Assembly: GCF_000013865.1 (NCBI RefSeq)
Contig: NC_007948.1
Coordinates: forward strand, 3,410,001 to 3,474,000
Length of the DNA stretch: 64,000 nt
Origin: Polaromonas sp. JS666
Lineage (GTDB): Bacteria; Pseudomonadota; Gammaproteobacteria; Burkholderiales; Burkholderiaceae_C
Direction: 5' to 3'
The notes beneath the pieces were generated by a model. The model saw only the letters and a program-made list of their open reading frames with translations. It searched no databases and had not been told where the DNA came from. The stretch's first letter is position 1, and every line of letters begins with the position of its first letter. The position numbers and the translations under genes are program-made. This document shows, piece after piece, positions 9,239-17,080 of this stretch.

Positions 9239-9495
9239 GATTTTTCTCCCGAAAGAAAGCCATACATCGTGCGGCAAACCAGGTTGGCTGTCCAGCGCGG
9301 CTGCCCACGGGTTGATGCACTGTTGAATGCAGTACTCGGTACCTGGCTCAGCACTTGTCGACAAGCGCGGCACGTCTCTCTTGCGGCATACCCTGCATGC
9401 CCTGCGTTATGGCTTGATGGATCATTTCGGCGCCGTCACCTGTCATGGACAGACAAGCACGCTCAGCCGGGAACGATTCGAGCTGTTGCGCCGAA
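9239..9495. other. Intergenic region, no gene seen
   Basis: About 250 bases between two minus-strand genes. Only short frames that overlap one another are open; no convincing start signals or repeats are seen. Confidence 0.4.
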
Positions 9496-9813
9496 TCAGG
9501 GTTGAGCCCTTTGGCATTGGGCCTTTTTTTCGAACCAGTAGGCAACATTGCCTGCGACAACGATGGGGCCGGAAATCACCACCGAGGCTGCGGTGAAGAT
9601 GCCGGCGCCCACAATGAGGGCGATGCAGGCTTCATTGGCGCAGCTATGGATGGCCGCCACCTGGACTTCCTGTAGGACCATGTGGTTGGACACCCTCTGG
9701 CACTCCGGGTCGAAGACCTGCGTCGTTCGAGGCACATACACGCAGCCTTGCAGCACAGCGGCGAGGGTGAGAGTGAAAGCGAGCGTGAGGAGTTGCAGGA
9801 TTCGATACTTCAA
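9496..9813 (-). CDS. Small predicted lipoprotein
   Basis: The frame encodes LKYRILQLLTLAFTLTLAAVLQGC: a charged start, a hydrophobic stretch and the lipobox LQGC, so an outer or inner membrane lipoprotein is likely. The mature part has four further cysteines and a glycine/alanine-rich hydrophobic segment (ALIVGAGIFTAASVVISG). I placed the start at TTG 9813, which puts the lipobox near residue 24; a GTG at 9894 would add a 27-residue leader. Neither has a clear RBS. Function unknown. Confidence 0.5.
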   Translation of the reverse strand: MKYRILQLLTLAFTLTLAAVLQGCVYVPRTTQVFDPECQRVSNHMVLQEVQVAAIHSCANEACIALIVGAGIFTAASVVISGPIVVAGNVAYWFEKKAQCQRAQP

Positions 9814-10002
9814 GACGGAGTGATTTTCTGTAGCCTGCCGCAAAACCTGCGGAATTTGACCGTATAGGTGAAACCTGCGCCGCACCTGTGCCACGTTTTG
9901 CGCTTACTTCATGTCGCAGCAGCGAGGAAGCACCATCACCAGGGAAAAAGGATCGAATGCCACGCCCGACTGCGTGGAGCATGCCAGAAAACAGAAAATG
10001 GG

Positions 10003-10266
10003 TCAGGCGGCGACTCTGGCTATGACGTCGATCTCCACCAGCGCGCCCAGCGGCAAACGGGACACTTCAACACATGACCGGGCAGGAAATGCACTCGGAA
10101 AGTACCGGGCATAGACTGCATTCACCGCGGCAAAGTCGTCCATGTTCGTCAAATACGCCGTGGCACGGACGACTTGCCCGAGACTGGACCCACCGGCCTT
10201 CAGAATGGCCTCGATGCCGCACAAACCGGTCCGGGGACGACAAACAGCGCAAAGAGCCGCGTTCAT
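10003..10266 (-). pseudogene. Truncated RidA/YjgF family gene
   Basis: From GIEAILKAGGSSLGQVVRAT to PLGALVEIDVIARVAA the frame matches the C-terminal two thirds of RidA proteins, including the ligand arginine in FPARSCVEV. The N-terminal third with the usual GPYSQA region is absent: upstream the frame reads unrelated arginine-rich sequence. The surviving ORF from ATG 10266 encodes 87 residues against about 128 normally. This looks like a 5'-deleted remnant; an assembly deletion is possible. Confidence 0.65.
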
Positions 10267-10455
10267 GACGCCTCGGGGAGGGTCATCACGAACATTATTC
10301 CCATTCCGGCGGGCATCGCCAAGATGCGTTCGCAGGCTGCCTGACCCCGGCCCAAACACCGTCACCGGCCCGTGAGCTACAACGGGAAGAAAGGCAGGAA
10401 GGTGCGCAAAGGCCGGCCAGCGGCACCATGCGCGGTCAGAAACGGCGGAAAACGT

Positions 10456-10689
10456 TCAGTAATCTGCGCGCATCAAGCGGCGGGCGCGGGCGCCCATGTT
10501 GCGCTGGATACGGTCAGACAGCCAGGGATGGGCTTGGCTGGCATCCCGCTGGCGTGGCGCCAGCGCAACAAGCAGGCCCTTGTTGATGAGTTGCGCGGCC
10601 TTGCGGACGAGCAGGGAAGCCGCCGAAGGCTGGCCCAAAGACACATGGTCGACCGGGGCATTGCTGGCGAAGGTTACGGTGCGGGTCAT
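10456..10689 (-). CDS. Small hypothetical protein, 77 aa
   Basis: Starts MTRTVTFASNAPVDHVSLGQ with AAGGAC just upstream, and ends with an arginine-rich tail (RNMGARARRLMRADY). It is divergent from the LysR gene at 10853, the usual position for a target of that regulator. No family recognised; no signal peptide. Confidence 0.45.
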   Translation of the reverse strand: MTRTVTFASNAPVDHVSLGQPSAASLLVRKAAQLINKGLLVALAPRQRDASQAHPWLSDRIQRNMGARARRLMRADY

Positions 10690-10758
10690 GAAAAGTCCTT
10701 TCTTGTGGGCATGACGGCTACGGGGCGTTGCCGAACAGGGGCCACATGGCAACTATAG

Positions 10759-10782
10759 GGTTTACCATTATAAAAGTAAACC
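10759..10782. promoter_or_regulatory. Inverted repeat in LysR divergent promoter region
   Basis: GGTTTAC and GTAAACC arms separated by ten A/T-rich bases, plus a second TGCA-N6-TGCA palindrome at 10792-10805, lie in the 163-base gap between the 77-aa gene and the LysR gene. The T/A-rich dyad is typical of LysR-type operators; the assignment is inferred. Confidence 0.5.
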
Positions 10783-10852
10783 GACTTATATTGCATTTCA
10801 GTGCATAAAATTTGCTGGATGTAGCCGCATTTGCCGGCGCTGAAGGCCCTCC

Positions 10853-11752
10853 ATGGATATCAACCTCGCCCGCACTTTCCTGGAGATCGTCTCCTGCCAC
10901 AGCTTTGCCCAGGCCGCTGATCGCCTGCATGTGACCCAGACGGCGATCAGCGCACGGGTGAAGACGCTGGAGGACCTGCTGGGACGCAAGCTCTTCGTGC
11001 GAAACCGGGCCGGGGCCTCGCTGACGTCAGCCGGTGAGCAGTTCGTTCGCCACGCCATGACGATGGTGCAGGTCTGGGAGCGGGCCCGGCAGCAGATGGC
11101 GGTGCCGCCGGGACGCCGCGCGCTGGTCACGGTGGGCTGTGAAATCAGCCTGTGGGATCCGCTCATGCTCGACTGGCTGCTCGGGATGCGCGAAAGTGCG
11201 TCGGATCTCGCGCTGCGCGCAGAAGTGGGCGTTGCGGAGGACCTGCTGGAGCGCGTGGCCAACGGAACGCTGGACATCGTCGTTGCCTATGCGCCGCGGC
11301 AGCGGCCCGGCCTGCGGATCGAACTATTGATCGAGGAAAAGCTGGTGCTGGTTACAACGACCCGCGGCTCCCAGGCGCCGCAGGCGGCCGACTATGTGTA
11401 CGTGGACTGGGGCAGCGAGTTTGCGGCGCAGCACAGCCTGGCTTTTCCCGAACTATCAAGCGTGGGCGTGTCGTCCAGCCTCGGGCCGCTGGGACTGGGC
11501 TACCTGCTTACCGTCGGCGGGGCGGGCTATTTCCGGCAGAACGTCGTGCGTAGCCACCTGAAGGAAGGACGACTGCACCGGGTGCCCGGGGCGCCCGAAT
11601 TCCTGTACCCGGCTTACGCCGTCTATGCGGCAGACGCAGACATGGCGGTGCTGGAACCCGCTCTGGCCGGCCTGCGGCAGGCCGCCAAAGGCGCCGTGGG
11701 CAACCAGCAGGCGGCCCGGCCTTCAAAAACGGGAAATGTCGGGAAAGCCTGA
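10853..11752 (+). CDS. LysR-family transcriptional regulator
   Basis: 299 residues. The N-terminal winged helix-turn-helix is clear: ARTFLEIVSCHSFAQAADRL, VTQTAISARVKTLEDLLG, KLFVRNRAGASLTSAG. The rest is a LysR substrate-binding domain (about 90-290). The inducer is unknown. It is divergent from the small gene at 10456-10689, with a candidate operator between. Confidence 0.93.
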   Translation: MDINLARTFLEIVSCHSFAQAADRLHVTQTAISARVKTLEDLLGRKLFVRNRAGASLTSAGEQFVRHAMTMVQVWERARQQMAVPPGRRALVTVGCEISLWDPLMLDWLLGMRESASDLALRAEVGVAEDLLERVANGTLDIVVAYAPRQRPGLRIELLIEEKLVLVTTTRGSQAPQAADYVYVDWGSEFAAQHSLAFPELSSVGVSSSLGPLGLGYLLTVGGAGYFRQNVVRSHLKEGRLHRVPGAPEFLYPAYAVYAADADMAVLEPALAGLRQAAKGAVGNQQAARPSKTGNVGKA

Positions 11753-11783
11753 AAAAAAAGTAACCGTTTGCCAATGTCGTTCC

Positions 11784-13352
11784 TCAATGCGCCCCAGCCG
11801 CAGCATCCGAACTCCCTGCCCCGACCCTGGTGTGCCGCGTCAAATACACCAGCGGAATCAGCAACAGGAAAATCAGCGCGGACACATAGAACACATCGTT
11901 CGCCGCCAGCATGTAGGCCTGCTGATCCACCAGGCGATTGATGGTGCCCAGTGCCTGGTCGGGTGTAAGCCCGGCCCCGGCCAGGCCCGTCAGTGCGCTG
12001 CTGGTGGCGGTGCTTCCCTGGTTGACGTATTCGCTCACTTGGGCATGGTGCATGGCGGCGCGGTCTTGCCAGATGGTGGTGGCGATTGACGTGCCGAAGG
12101 AGCCCGCCGTGATGCGCACGAAGTTCGACAGGCCCGAAGCCGCCGGAATCTTCTCGGGCGAGATGCCCGACAGCGTGATGGTGACCAACGGGATGAAGAA
12201 GAAAGCCATGGCCACACCCTGGATAATGGTGGGTATCAGGATGGTGTTGAAATCAGCCTGGGTGTTGAAGTTGGAACGCATCCACAGCACCAGCGCAAAC
12301 ACCAGAAAGGCAAACACGGCGAAGCGGCGCGGGTCGACCTTGGCGATGTTTTTGCCGACCAGCGGTGACAGCAGCAGAGCCATGGCCCCCACCGGCGCCA
12401 TCACCATGCCGGCCTGTGTGGCGGTGTAGCCCATGTACTGCTGCAGCCACAGCGGCAGCAGCACCACGTTGCCAAAAAAGAGGCCGTACCCCACCGACAG
12501 CGCCACCGCACCCGCCCAGAAGTTGCGCCGCTTGAACAGCGTCAGGTCAACCACCGGATGCTCTTCGGTGAGCTCCCAGATGACGAAGGCAATCAGGCCC
12601 ACCAGCGAAACAATGCCCAGGGCCACCACCTCACCGGAGTGAAACCAGTCGAGCTCCTTGCCCTTGTCGAGCATGATCTGCAGCGCACCCACCCAGATCA
12701 CCAGCAGCGCCAGGCCGACCGAGTCGATCGGCAGCTTGCGCGTCACGCTTTCACGCTTCCTGAAGATGCTCCAGGTGATGAAGGCGGCGCCAAAGCCCAC
12801 GGGAATGTTGATGTAAAAAATCCAGGGCCAGGAAATGTTGTCGGTGATCCAGCCGCCCAGCAGCGGCCCCATGACAGGCGCGACCAGCGTGGTCATGGAC
12901 CAGAGCGCCATGGCCAGTCCCGCCAGCGCCTTGGGGTAGCTTGACAGCAGCAGTGACTGCGACAACGGAATCATCGGGCCCGCCACCAGCCCCTGCAGGA
13001 CACGAAAAAAAATCAGCGTGGTCATGTTGGGGGCCAGGCCGCACAGCCATGATGTGAGCACAAACAGCATGACGCTGGCCGTGAACAGGCGAACCTGGCC
13101 GAAACGCTGCGACAGCCAGCCGGTGAGCGGCACGGCGATCGCGTTGGCCACGCCAAAGCTGGTGATGACCCAGGTGCCCTGGTTGGGGCTCACGCCCAGG
13201 TCGCCGGCAATGGCCGGCAGGGAGACGTTGGCAATCGACGTGTCGAGCACGTTCATGAAGGTGGCGGCCGACAGCGCCAGCGTGCCCCACAGGCGGGCAG
13301 AGCCCGTCAGCGGCGGCGGCTGGATGTAGGCAGGGGCAGGTGCTGAAGCCAT
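11784..13352 (-). CDS. DHA2-family multidrug MFS exporter (EmrB type)
   Basis: 522 residues with 14 predicted membrane segments, the EmrB/QacA layout. Family motifs seen are LDTSIANVSLPAIAGDLG at the first helix, GWLSQRFGQVRLF (motif A) and MGPLLGGWITDNISWPW with INIPVG (motif C). Drug/proton antiport across the inner membrane, working with the HlyD-type protein upstream (13441-14838) and the outer membrane lipoprotein. Last gene of the marR efflux operon. Confidence 0.93.
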   Translation of the reverse strand: MASAPAPAYIQPPPLTGSARLWGTLALSAATFMNVLDTSIANVSLPAIAGDLGVSPNQGTWVITSFGVANAIAVPLTGWLSQRFGQVRLFTASVMLFVLTSWLCGLAPNMTTLIFFRVLQGLVAGPMIPLSQSLLLSSYPKALAGLAMALWSMTTLVAPVMGPLLGGWITDNISWPWIFYINIPVGFGAAFITWSIFRKRESVTRKLPIDSVGLALLVIWVGALQIMLDKGKELDWFHSGEVVALGIVSLVGLIAFVIWELTEEHPVVDLTLFKRRNFWAGAVALSVGYGLFFGNVVLLPLWLQQYMGYTATQAGMVMAPVGAMALLLSPLVGKNIAKVDPRRFAVFAFLVFALVLWMRSNFNTQADFNTILIPTIIQGVAMAFFFIPLVTITLSGISPEKIPAASGLSNFVRITAGSFGTSIATTIWQDRAAMHHAQVSEYVNQGSTATSSALTGLAGAGLTPDQALGTINRLVDQQAYMLAANDVFYVSALIFLLLIPLVYLTRHTRVGAGSSDAAAGAH

Positions 13353-13440
13353 GAAAACCTAATGAGTAAGCAGCAGGACAAGGCCGTGGAGGTGCGCGCC
13401 GTGCGAAGCTGCGGGTAATGCAATGACCGGCGAACGGGGC

Positions 13441-14838
13441 TTAGTGCGCCTGCTGTGGTGCCGCGCGGCTGCCGGCAATCGACAGGGTCTGCGTCTGCGC
13501 CATCGCAAGGCCCTGCCCTTCGCTGCCGGTCTGATCCGCTGTGGTGGGGCCGCCCGGCGGTTGGGCCGGCGAGCCGATGGCGGCGGCTTTGGCCGGTTTG
13601 AGTGCCTTGCCGCTGTTGGCGGCAATCACGCGCCGCACATACACGTTGGCGGCATCGTCCTGCTTGCCATAAGTCTGCGTGTGCGCCTGGGCCGCGTCGC
13701 GCGGCGCATCGGCCAGCGTTTTGCCGTCCTTGTGGCTGACGTCGACTTCCGCATCCATCGACAAGCCCACCCGCAGCGGGTTGTCGGCCAGTTGCCTGGC
13801 GTCGAGCGCAATGCGCACCGGCACGCGCTGCACCACCTTGATCCAGTTGCCGGTGGCGTTTTGCGCCGGCAGCAGCGAAAAGGCCGCGCCCGTGCCGACA
13901 CCCAGCCCCGCTACCGTGCCTTTGTATTGGATTTTTTTGCCATACAGGTCGGCCACCAGCGTCACCGGCTGGCCGATGCGGATATTGCGCAGTTGCACTT
14001 CCTTGAAGTTGGCATCAACCCAGACCTGGTTGAGCGGAATGATCGACATCATGGGCGTGCCGGCCGCCACGCGCTGGCCCAGCTGCACCGTGCGCTTGGC
14101 CACGTAGCCATCCACCGGAGCCTGCAGACCGGCGCGCTGTGTGGCGAGGTAGGCCTCGCGCACCTTGGCGGCCGCCACCTGCACGCTGGGGTGCTGCTCG
14201 ATGCTGGTCCCCTCGGTCAAGGCCTGGTTGCTGGTGAGCTGCTCGCGCGCGGCCACCACGCCGGCCTGCGCTGCGGCCAGCGCGCTTTTGGCGTTGGCCA
14301 GCTGCGTCTGCGCATGGTTGAGTTCTTCTTTCGACACCGCCCCGTTGCCGGTGAGCGACTGGCGGCGGTTGAGGTCATCGGTGGCGCGGGCAATATCGCT
14401 GCGGGCCCTGGCCACGTCGGCATCACGCAGCGCGATCTGGGCGGCCAGCGTGCCGTTGTTGGCGTAGAGCGTGCGCACCTGGCGCACCGCCTGGGCCAGC
14501 GCGGCTTCGGCCTGCTCCAGCGCGATTCTGGCGTCTGCCGGGTCCAGTTGCACCAGCGTCTGACCGGCTTTCACGAAGTCGGTGTCGTCGGCCATGATGG
14601 CCATGACGGTGCCGCCGATCTGCGGCGTGATCTGGATCACGTTGCCTTGCACGTAAGCGTTGTCGGTCGACTCGTAATGGCTGGCCACGAGGTACTCGTA
14701 GGCGGCCCAGCCCAGGCCGGCGACCACCACCACGCTGGCCAGCGCGGTCAGCGCTTTCTTGCGCCGGGGGTTGCCGGCGGCCGGTTGCAAGGGTGCGTCA
14801 GAAGAAGCTGCGGATAGCGAGGGTTCTGGAGTTGTCAT
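13441..14838 (-). CDS. HlyD/EmrA-type membrane fusion protein
   Basis: 465 residues. One N-terminal membrane anchor (ALTALASVVVVAGLGWAAYEYL), then the EmrA signature ESTDNAYVQGNVIQITPQIG, a long alpha-helical hairpin with heptad-like repeats (about 110-220) and a beta-barrel domain. It links the MFS pump to the outer membrane channel. ATG 14838 is chosen because AGGAA lies a few bases upstream; a TTG at 14853 is an alternative. The C-terminal 60 residues are low complexity (alanine, proline, glutamine). Confidence 0.92.
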   Translation of the reverse strand: MTTPEPSLSAASSDAPLQPAAGNPRRKKALTALASVVVVAGLGWAAYEYLVASHYESTDNAYVQGNVIQITPQIGGTVMAIMADDTDFVKAGQTLVQLDPADARIALEQAEAALAQAVRQVRTLYANNGTLAAQIALRDADVARARSDIARATDDLNRRQSLTGNGAVSKEELNHAQTQLANAKSALAAAQAGVVAAREQLTSNQALTEGTSIEQHPSVQVAAAKVREAYLATQRAGLQAPVDGYVAKRTVQLGQRVAAGTPMMSIIPLNQVWVDANFKEVQLRNIRIGQPVTLVADLYGKKIQYKGTVAGLGVGTGAAFSLLPAQNATGNWIKVVQRVPVRIALDARQLADNPLRVGLSMDAEVDVSHKDGKTLADAPRDAAQAHTQTYGKQDDAANVYVRRVIAANSGKALKPAKAAAIGSPAQPPGGPTTADQTGSEGQGLAMAQTQTLSIAGSRAAPQQAH

Positions 14839-14849
14839 GATGTTCCTGA

Positions 14850-14876
14850 TCAATTAAGTCAATTAGGTCAATTAGG
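14850..14876 (-). repeat. Triplicated 9-bp repeat upstream of the HlyD gene RBS
   Basis: Read on the plus strand: TCAATTAAG, TCAATTAGG, TCAATTAGG head to tail. On the coding strand the array (CTAATTGAC units) ends directly before TCAGGAACATC and the start ATG, as the ACTTCATTG array does before ald. Confidence 0.85.
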
Positions 14877-14926
14877 TCTACCAGGCCTCTGGCCCAACAA
14901 ACACGGGCGAAAGAAGCTACGGGTTT

Positions 14927-16471
14927 TTATAGCGTTTGGGAAGCGGTTGCCGACGTTGGCGTGTAACCACCACCCAGTGCGCGCATCAGCGCTACCTGCG
15001 TGTCCAGCGCGCGGGCGGCCAGGTCAACCGCCAGGCGGCGCTGGGTCAGCACACTGGTTTCGGCCGTCAGCACATTGAGGTAGTTGCCCAGGCCAGCCCT
15101 GTAACGCTGCACGGCAATCTCGTAAGCGCCCTCTGCGGCCTCCTGCGCGGACCGCTGCTCGGCCTGCTGACGACCAATGGCCTGCGATGAGGCTACCTGG
15201 TCGGCCACGTCACGCACCGCATCAATCACGGCGGCGTTGTAGCTTTCGACGGCGGCATCAAGGTCGGCGGTCTTGCCGCGCAGGTTGGCGCGCAGCCGGC
15301 CCGCATCAAAAATCGGCAGGCGCAGCGCCGGGCCTACGCCCCACTGCTGGCTGCCGGCGTCAAGCAGACGGCCCAGGCCAATGCTGGAAAAACCGGCGAA
15401 GGCAACCAGGTTGATATTGGGATAGAACTGTGTCTTCGCATTCACCACATCTTTGGACGCAGCTTCGACACGCCAGCGCGCGGCGGCAATGTCGGCCCGG
15501 CGGCCCAGCAGGTCGGCCGGAATGCTGGACGTTAACGCAACGTTTTTGATTGCTGCCAATGCGGGTGGATTCTGGGCCAGGGCGCTGCTGCCGGCTTGCC
15601 CAACCAGGGCAGCCAGTGCGTTGCGCGTCAGCGCGATCTGCTCCTGCACCGTCTCCAGTTGCAGGCGCGCCTCCGGCAGGCCGCCCTCGCTCTGGCGCAA
15701 CTCGAGCCGGGTGTCGAGCCCGGCGGCCACGCGGTCCTGCACCAGCTTGAGGGTTTCTTCCCGCTGCGCCAGCGTGCGGCGCGCAACAAAGGCCTGCTCG
15801 TGGAGGCGAGCCAGCTGAAAGTAGCTGCGGGCTACATTGCTGGCAAGCAGCACGCGCGCGGCCTGTGCGTCGGCCTCGGCCGCATGGGCGCTGCCCAGGG
15901 CGGCATCCAGTGCGGCTCGGTTTTTTCCAAAGAAATCAAGTTCCCAGCTGGCGTTGAGCTGAACCGTGCCGCTGTCGCGGATGGCGCCCGCCAGCGGTGG
16001 GGGCACCGCGCCGTTAGCGGTGTAGCGCTGCCGTGTCAGGTCGATCTGGCCATTGAGCTGCGGCAAAGTGGCGGCATCCGCCACTTCCATCACGGCCCGG
16101 GCCCGTGCCAGGCGGGCCTGTGCAAGCTTCAGGCTGGGGCTGCTTTGCAGCGCCTGGGCAATCAGGCCATTGAGCTGCTCGTCGCCAAAGTCGCGCCACC
16201 ACTCGGCGGCAACGCCTGCCTGCCCTGCTGCCGCATCGGCGTTCAGGCCCAGCGAAGGCGCATCGCGCAGGCTGGACTGCGGCGCGATGCCGGACATGTC
16301 GGCGCAGCCGGTGAGGCCCGTGGCCATCAGGCTTGCAGCCACCAGGCCGGCCGCCGTTACCAGGGCCATGCGTACGGACGCATGCCAGAGCGGCAAACGC
16401 TTCGACCTGCCCGCGGGCGCAGTCACCGGGCCGGTTATTGAAGGTAAAGAGGCGTTTGTTTCACTTCTCAT
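14927..16471 (-). CDS. NodT-family outer membrane efflux lipoprotein
   Basis: 514 residues, TolC-like outer membrane factor. After a positively charged leader there is the signal segment LVTAAGLVAASLMATGLTGC with lipobox LTGC. Two outer-membrane-efflux repeats follow, with typical WELDFFGKNRAALDAA and LPIFDAGRLRANLRG. The start codon ATG 16471 lies within the last codons of marR (overlap of 11 bases), so translation is probably coupled. Forms the outer membrane exit for the pump encoded downstream. Confidence 0.92.
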   Translation of the reverse strand: MRSETNASLPSITGPVTAPAGRSKRLPLWHASVRMALVTAAGLVAASLMATGLTGCADMSGIAPQSSLRDAPSLGLNADAAAGQAGVAAEWWRDFGDEQLNGLIAQALQSSPSLKLAQARLARARAVMEVADAATLPQLNGQIDLTRQRYTANGAVPPPLAGAIRDSGTVQLNASWELDFFGKNRAALDAALGSAHAAEADAQAARVLLASNVARSYFQLARLHEQAFVARRTLAQREETLKLVQDRVAAGLDTRLELRQSEGGLPEARLQLETVQEQIALTRNALAALVGQAGSSALAQNPPALAAIKNVALTSSIPADLLGRRADIAAARWRVEAASKDVVNAKTQFYPNINLVAFAGFSSIGLGRLLDAGSQQWGVGPALRLPIFDAGRLRANLRGKTADLDAAVESYNAAVIDAVRDVADQVASSQAIGRQQAEQRSAQEAAEGAYEIAVQRYRAGLGNYLNVLTAETSVLTQRRLAVDLAARALDTQVALMRALGGGYTPTSATASQTL

Positions 16472-17003
16472 TTTTTTCCACCGAGGCTTGAAGGGTTTGC
16501 GCGGTGTCAAGAATGCGGCGCAAATAGCTTTTGAGGATTTGCCATTCCTCGACCGAGAAGCCGGCAAGATGGGCGTTCTGGACGCGGCTGAGGATGGCGG
16601 GGATTTCCTGGGCGGCGGCGCGGCCCGCGTCGGTCAACTCCAGGTTGACCACCCGCCGGTCGTCCGAGGAACGAACCCGGCGGCACAGCTGCTTGGCCTC
16701 CAGCCGGTCCAGCAGGCGCGTCATGGAGCCGGCATCCAGCTCGCACGTGCGCGCCAGTTCGGCCACCGTCGAAGCCCGGCCCATGTAGAGCTTGAGCAGC
16801 GGCACCCACTGCGCGTTGGTCAGGCCCGTAGGCTCGAGTTCGCGCTCCACGCCCTGGGCAATCAGGGCAATGATGCGGCGCATCAGGTAGCCGATGCTGT
16901 CATCCGGCTTGTAGCCTTCGGCACGGTAAAACTCGATCAGCGGGCACGAAAGCGCGTCGACGAATGGGTTTGAGTTGTCGCTTGATTTGCTTTTTGAAGC
17001 CAT
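16461..17003 (-). CDS. MarR-family transcriptional regulator
   Basis: 180 residues with the MarR winged helix: LTNAQWVPLLKLYMG, ASTVAELARTCELDAGSMTRLLDRLE and the wing SSDDRRVVNLELTDAGRAAA. First gene of the efflux operon and probably its repressor. I chose ATG 17003: the promoter below predicts transcription to start exactly there, and the earlier in-frame ATG at 17018 would lie inside the promoter spacer. Confidence 0.93.
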   Translation of the reverse strand: MASKSKSSDNSNPFVDALSCPLIEFYRAEGYKPDDSIGYLMRRIIALIAQGVERELEPTGLTNAQWVPLLKLYMGRASTVAELARTCELDAGSMTRLLDRLEAKQLCRRVRSSDDRRVVNLELTDAGRAAAQEIPAILSRVQNAHLAGFSVEEWQILKSYLRRILDTAQTLQASVEKNEK

Positions 17004-17009
17004 AAGCAA

Positions 17010-17038
17010 ATAATACATGCCTAGACAAATATTGTCAA
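17010..17038 (-). promoter_or_regulatory. Sigma-70 promoter of the marR efflux operon with overlapping operator
   Basis: On the minus strand TTGACA (17033-17038), a 17-base spacer and TATTAT (17010-17015) form a near-consensus promoter. The -35 box overlaps a palindrome GACAA-ATA-TTGTC (17024-17036 on the plus strand), a plausible MarR operator for autorepression. The predicted +1 falls on the A of the marR ATG at 17003. Confidence 0.75.
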
Positions 17039-17080
17039 GGCTGTGTTTGCGATGGCATCTTTAACGGCTAGACTTGCAGC

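Noticed and set aside
10372..10758. Plus-strand frame of 128 codons opposite the 77-aa gene
   Set aside because: No RBS, composition of a shadow frame, and it would occlude a minus-strand gene with a good RBS and a divergent LysR neighbour.
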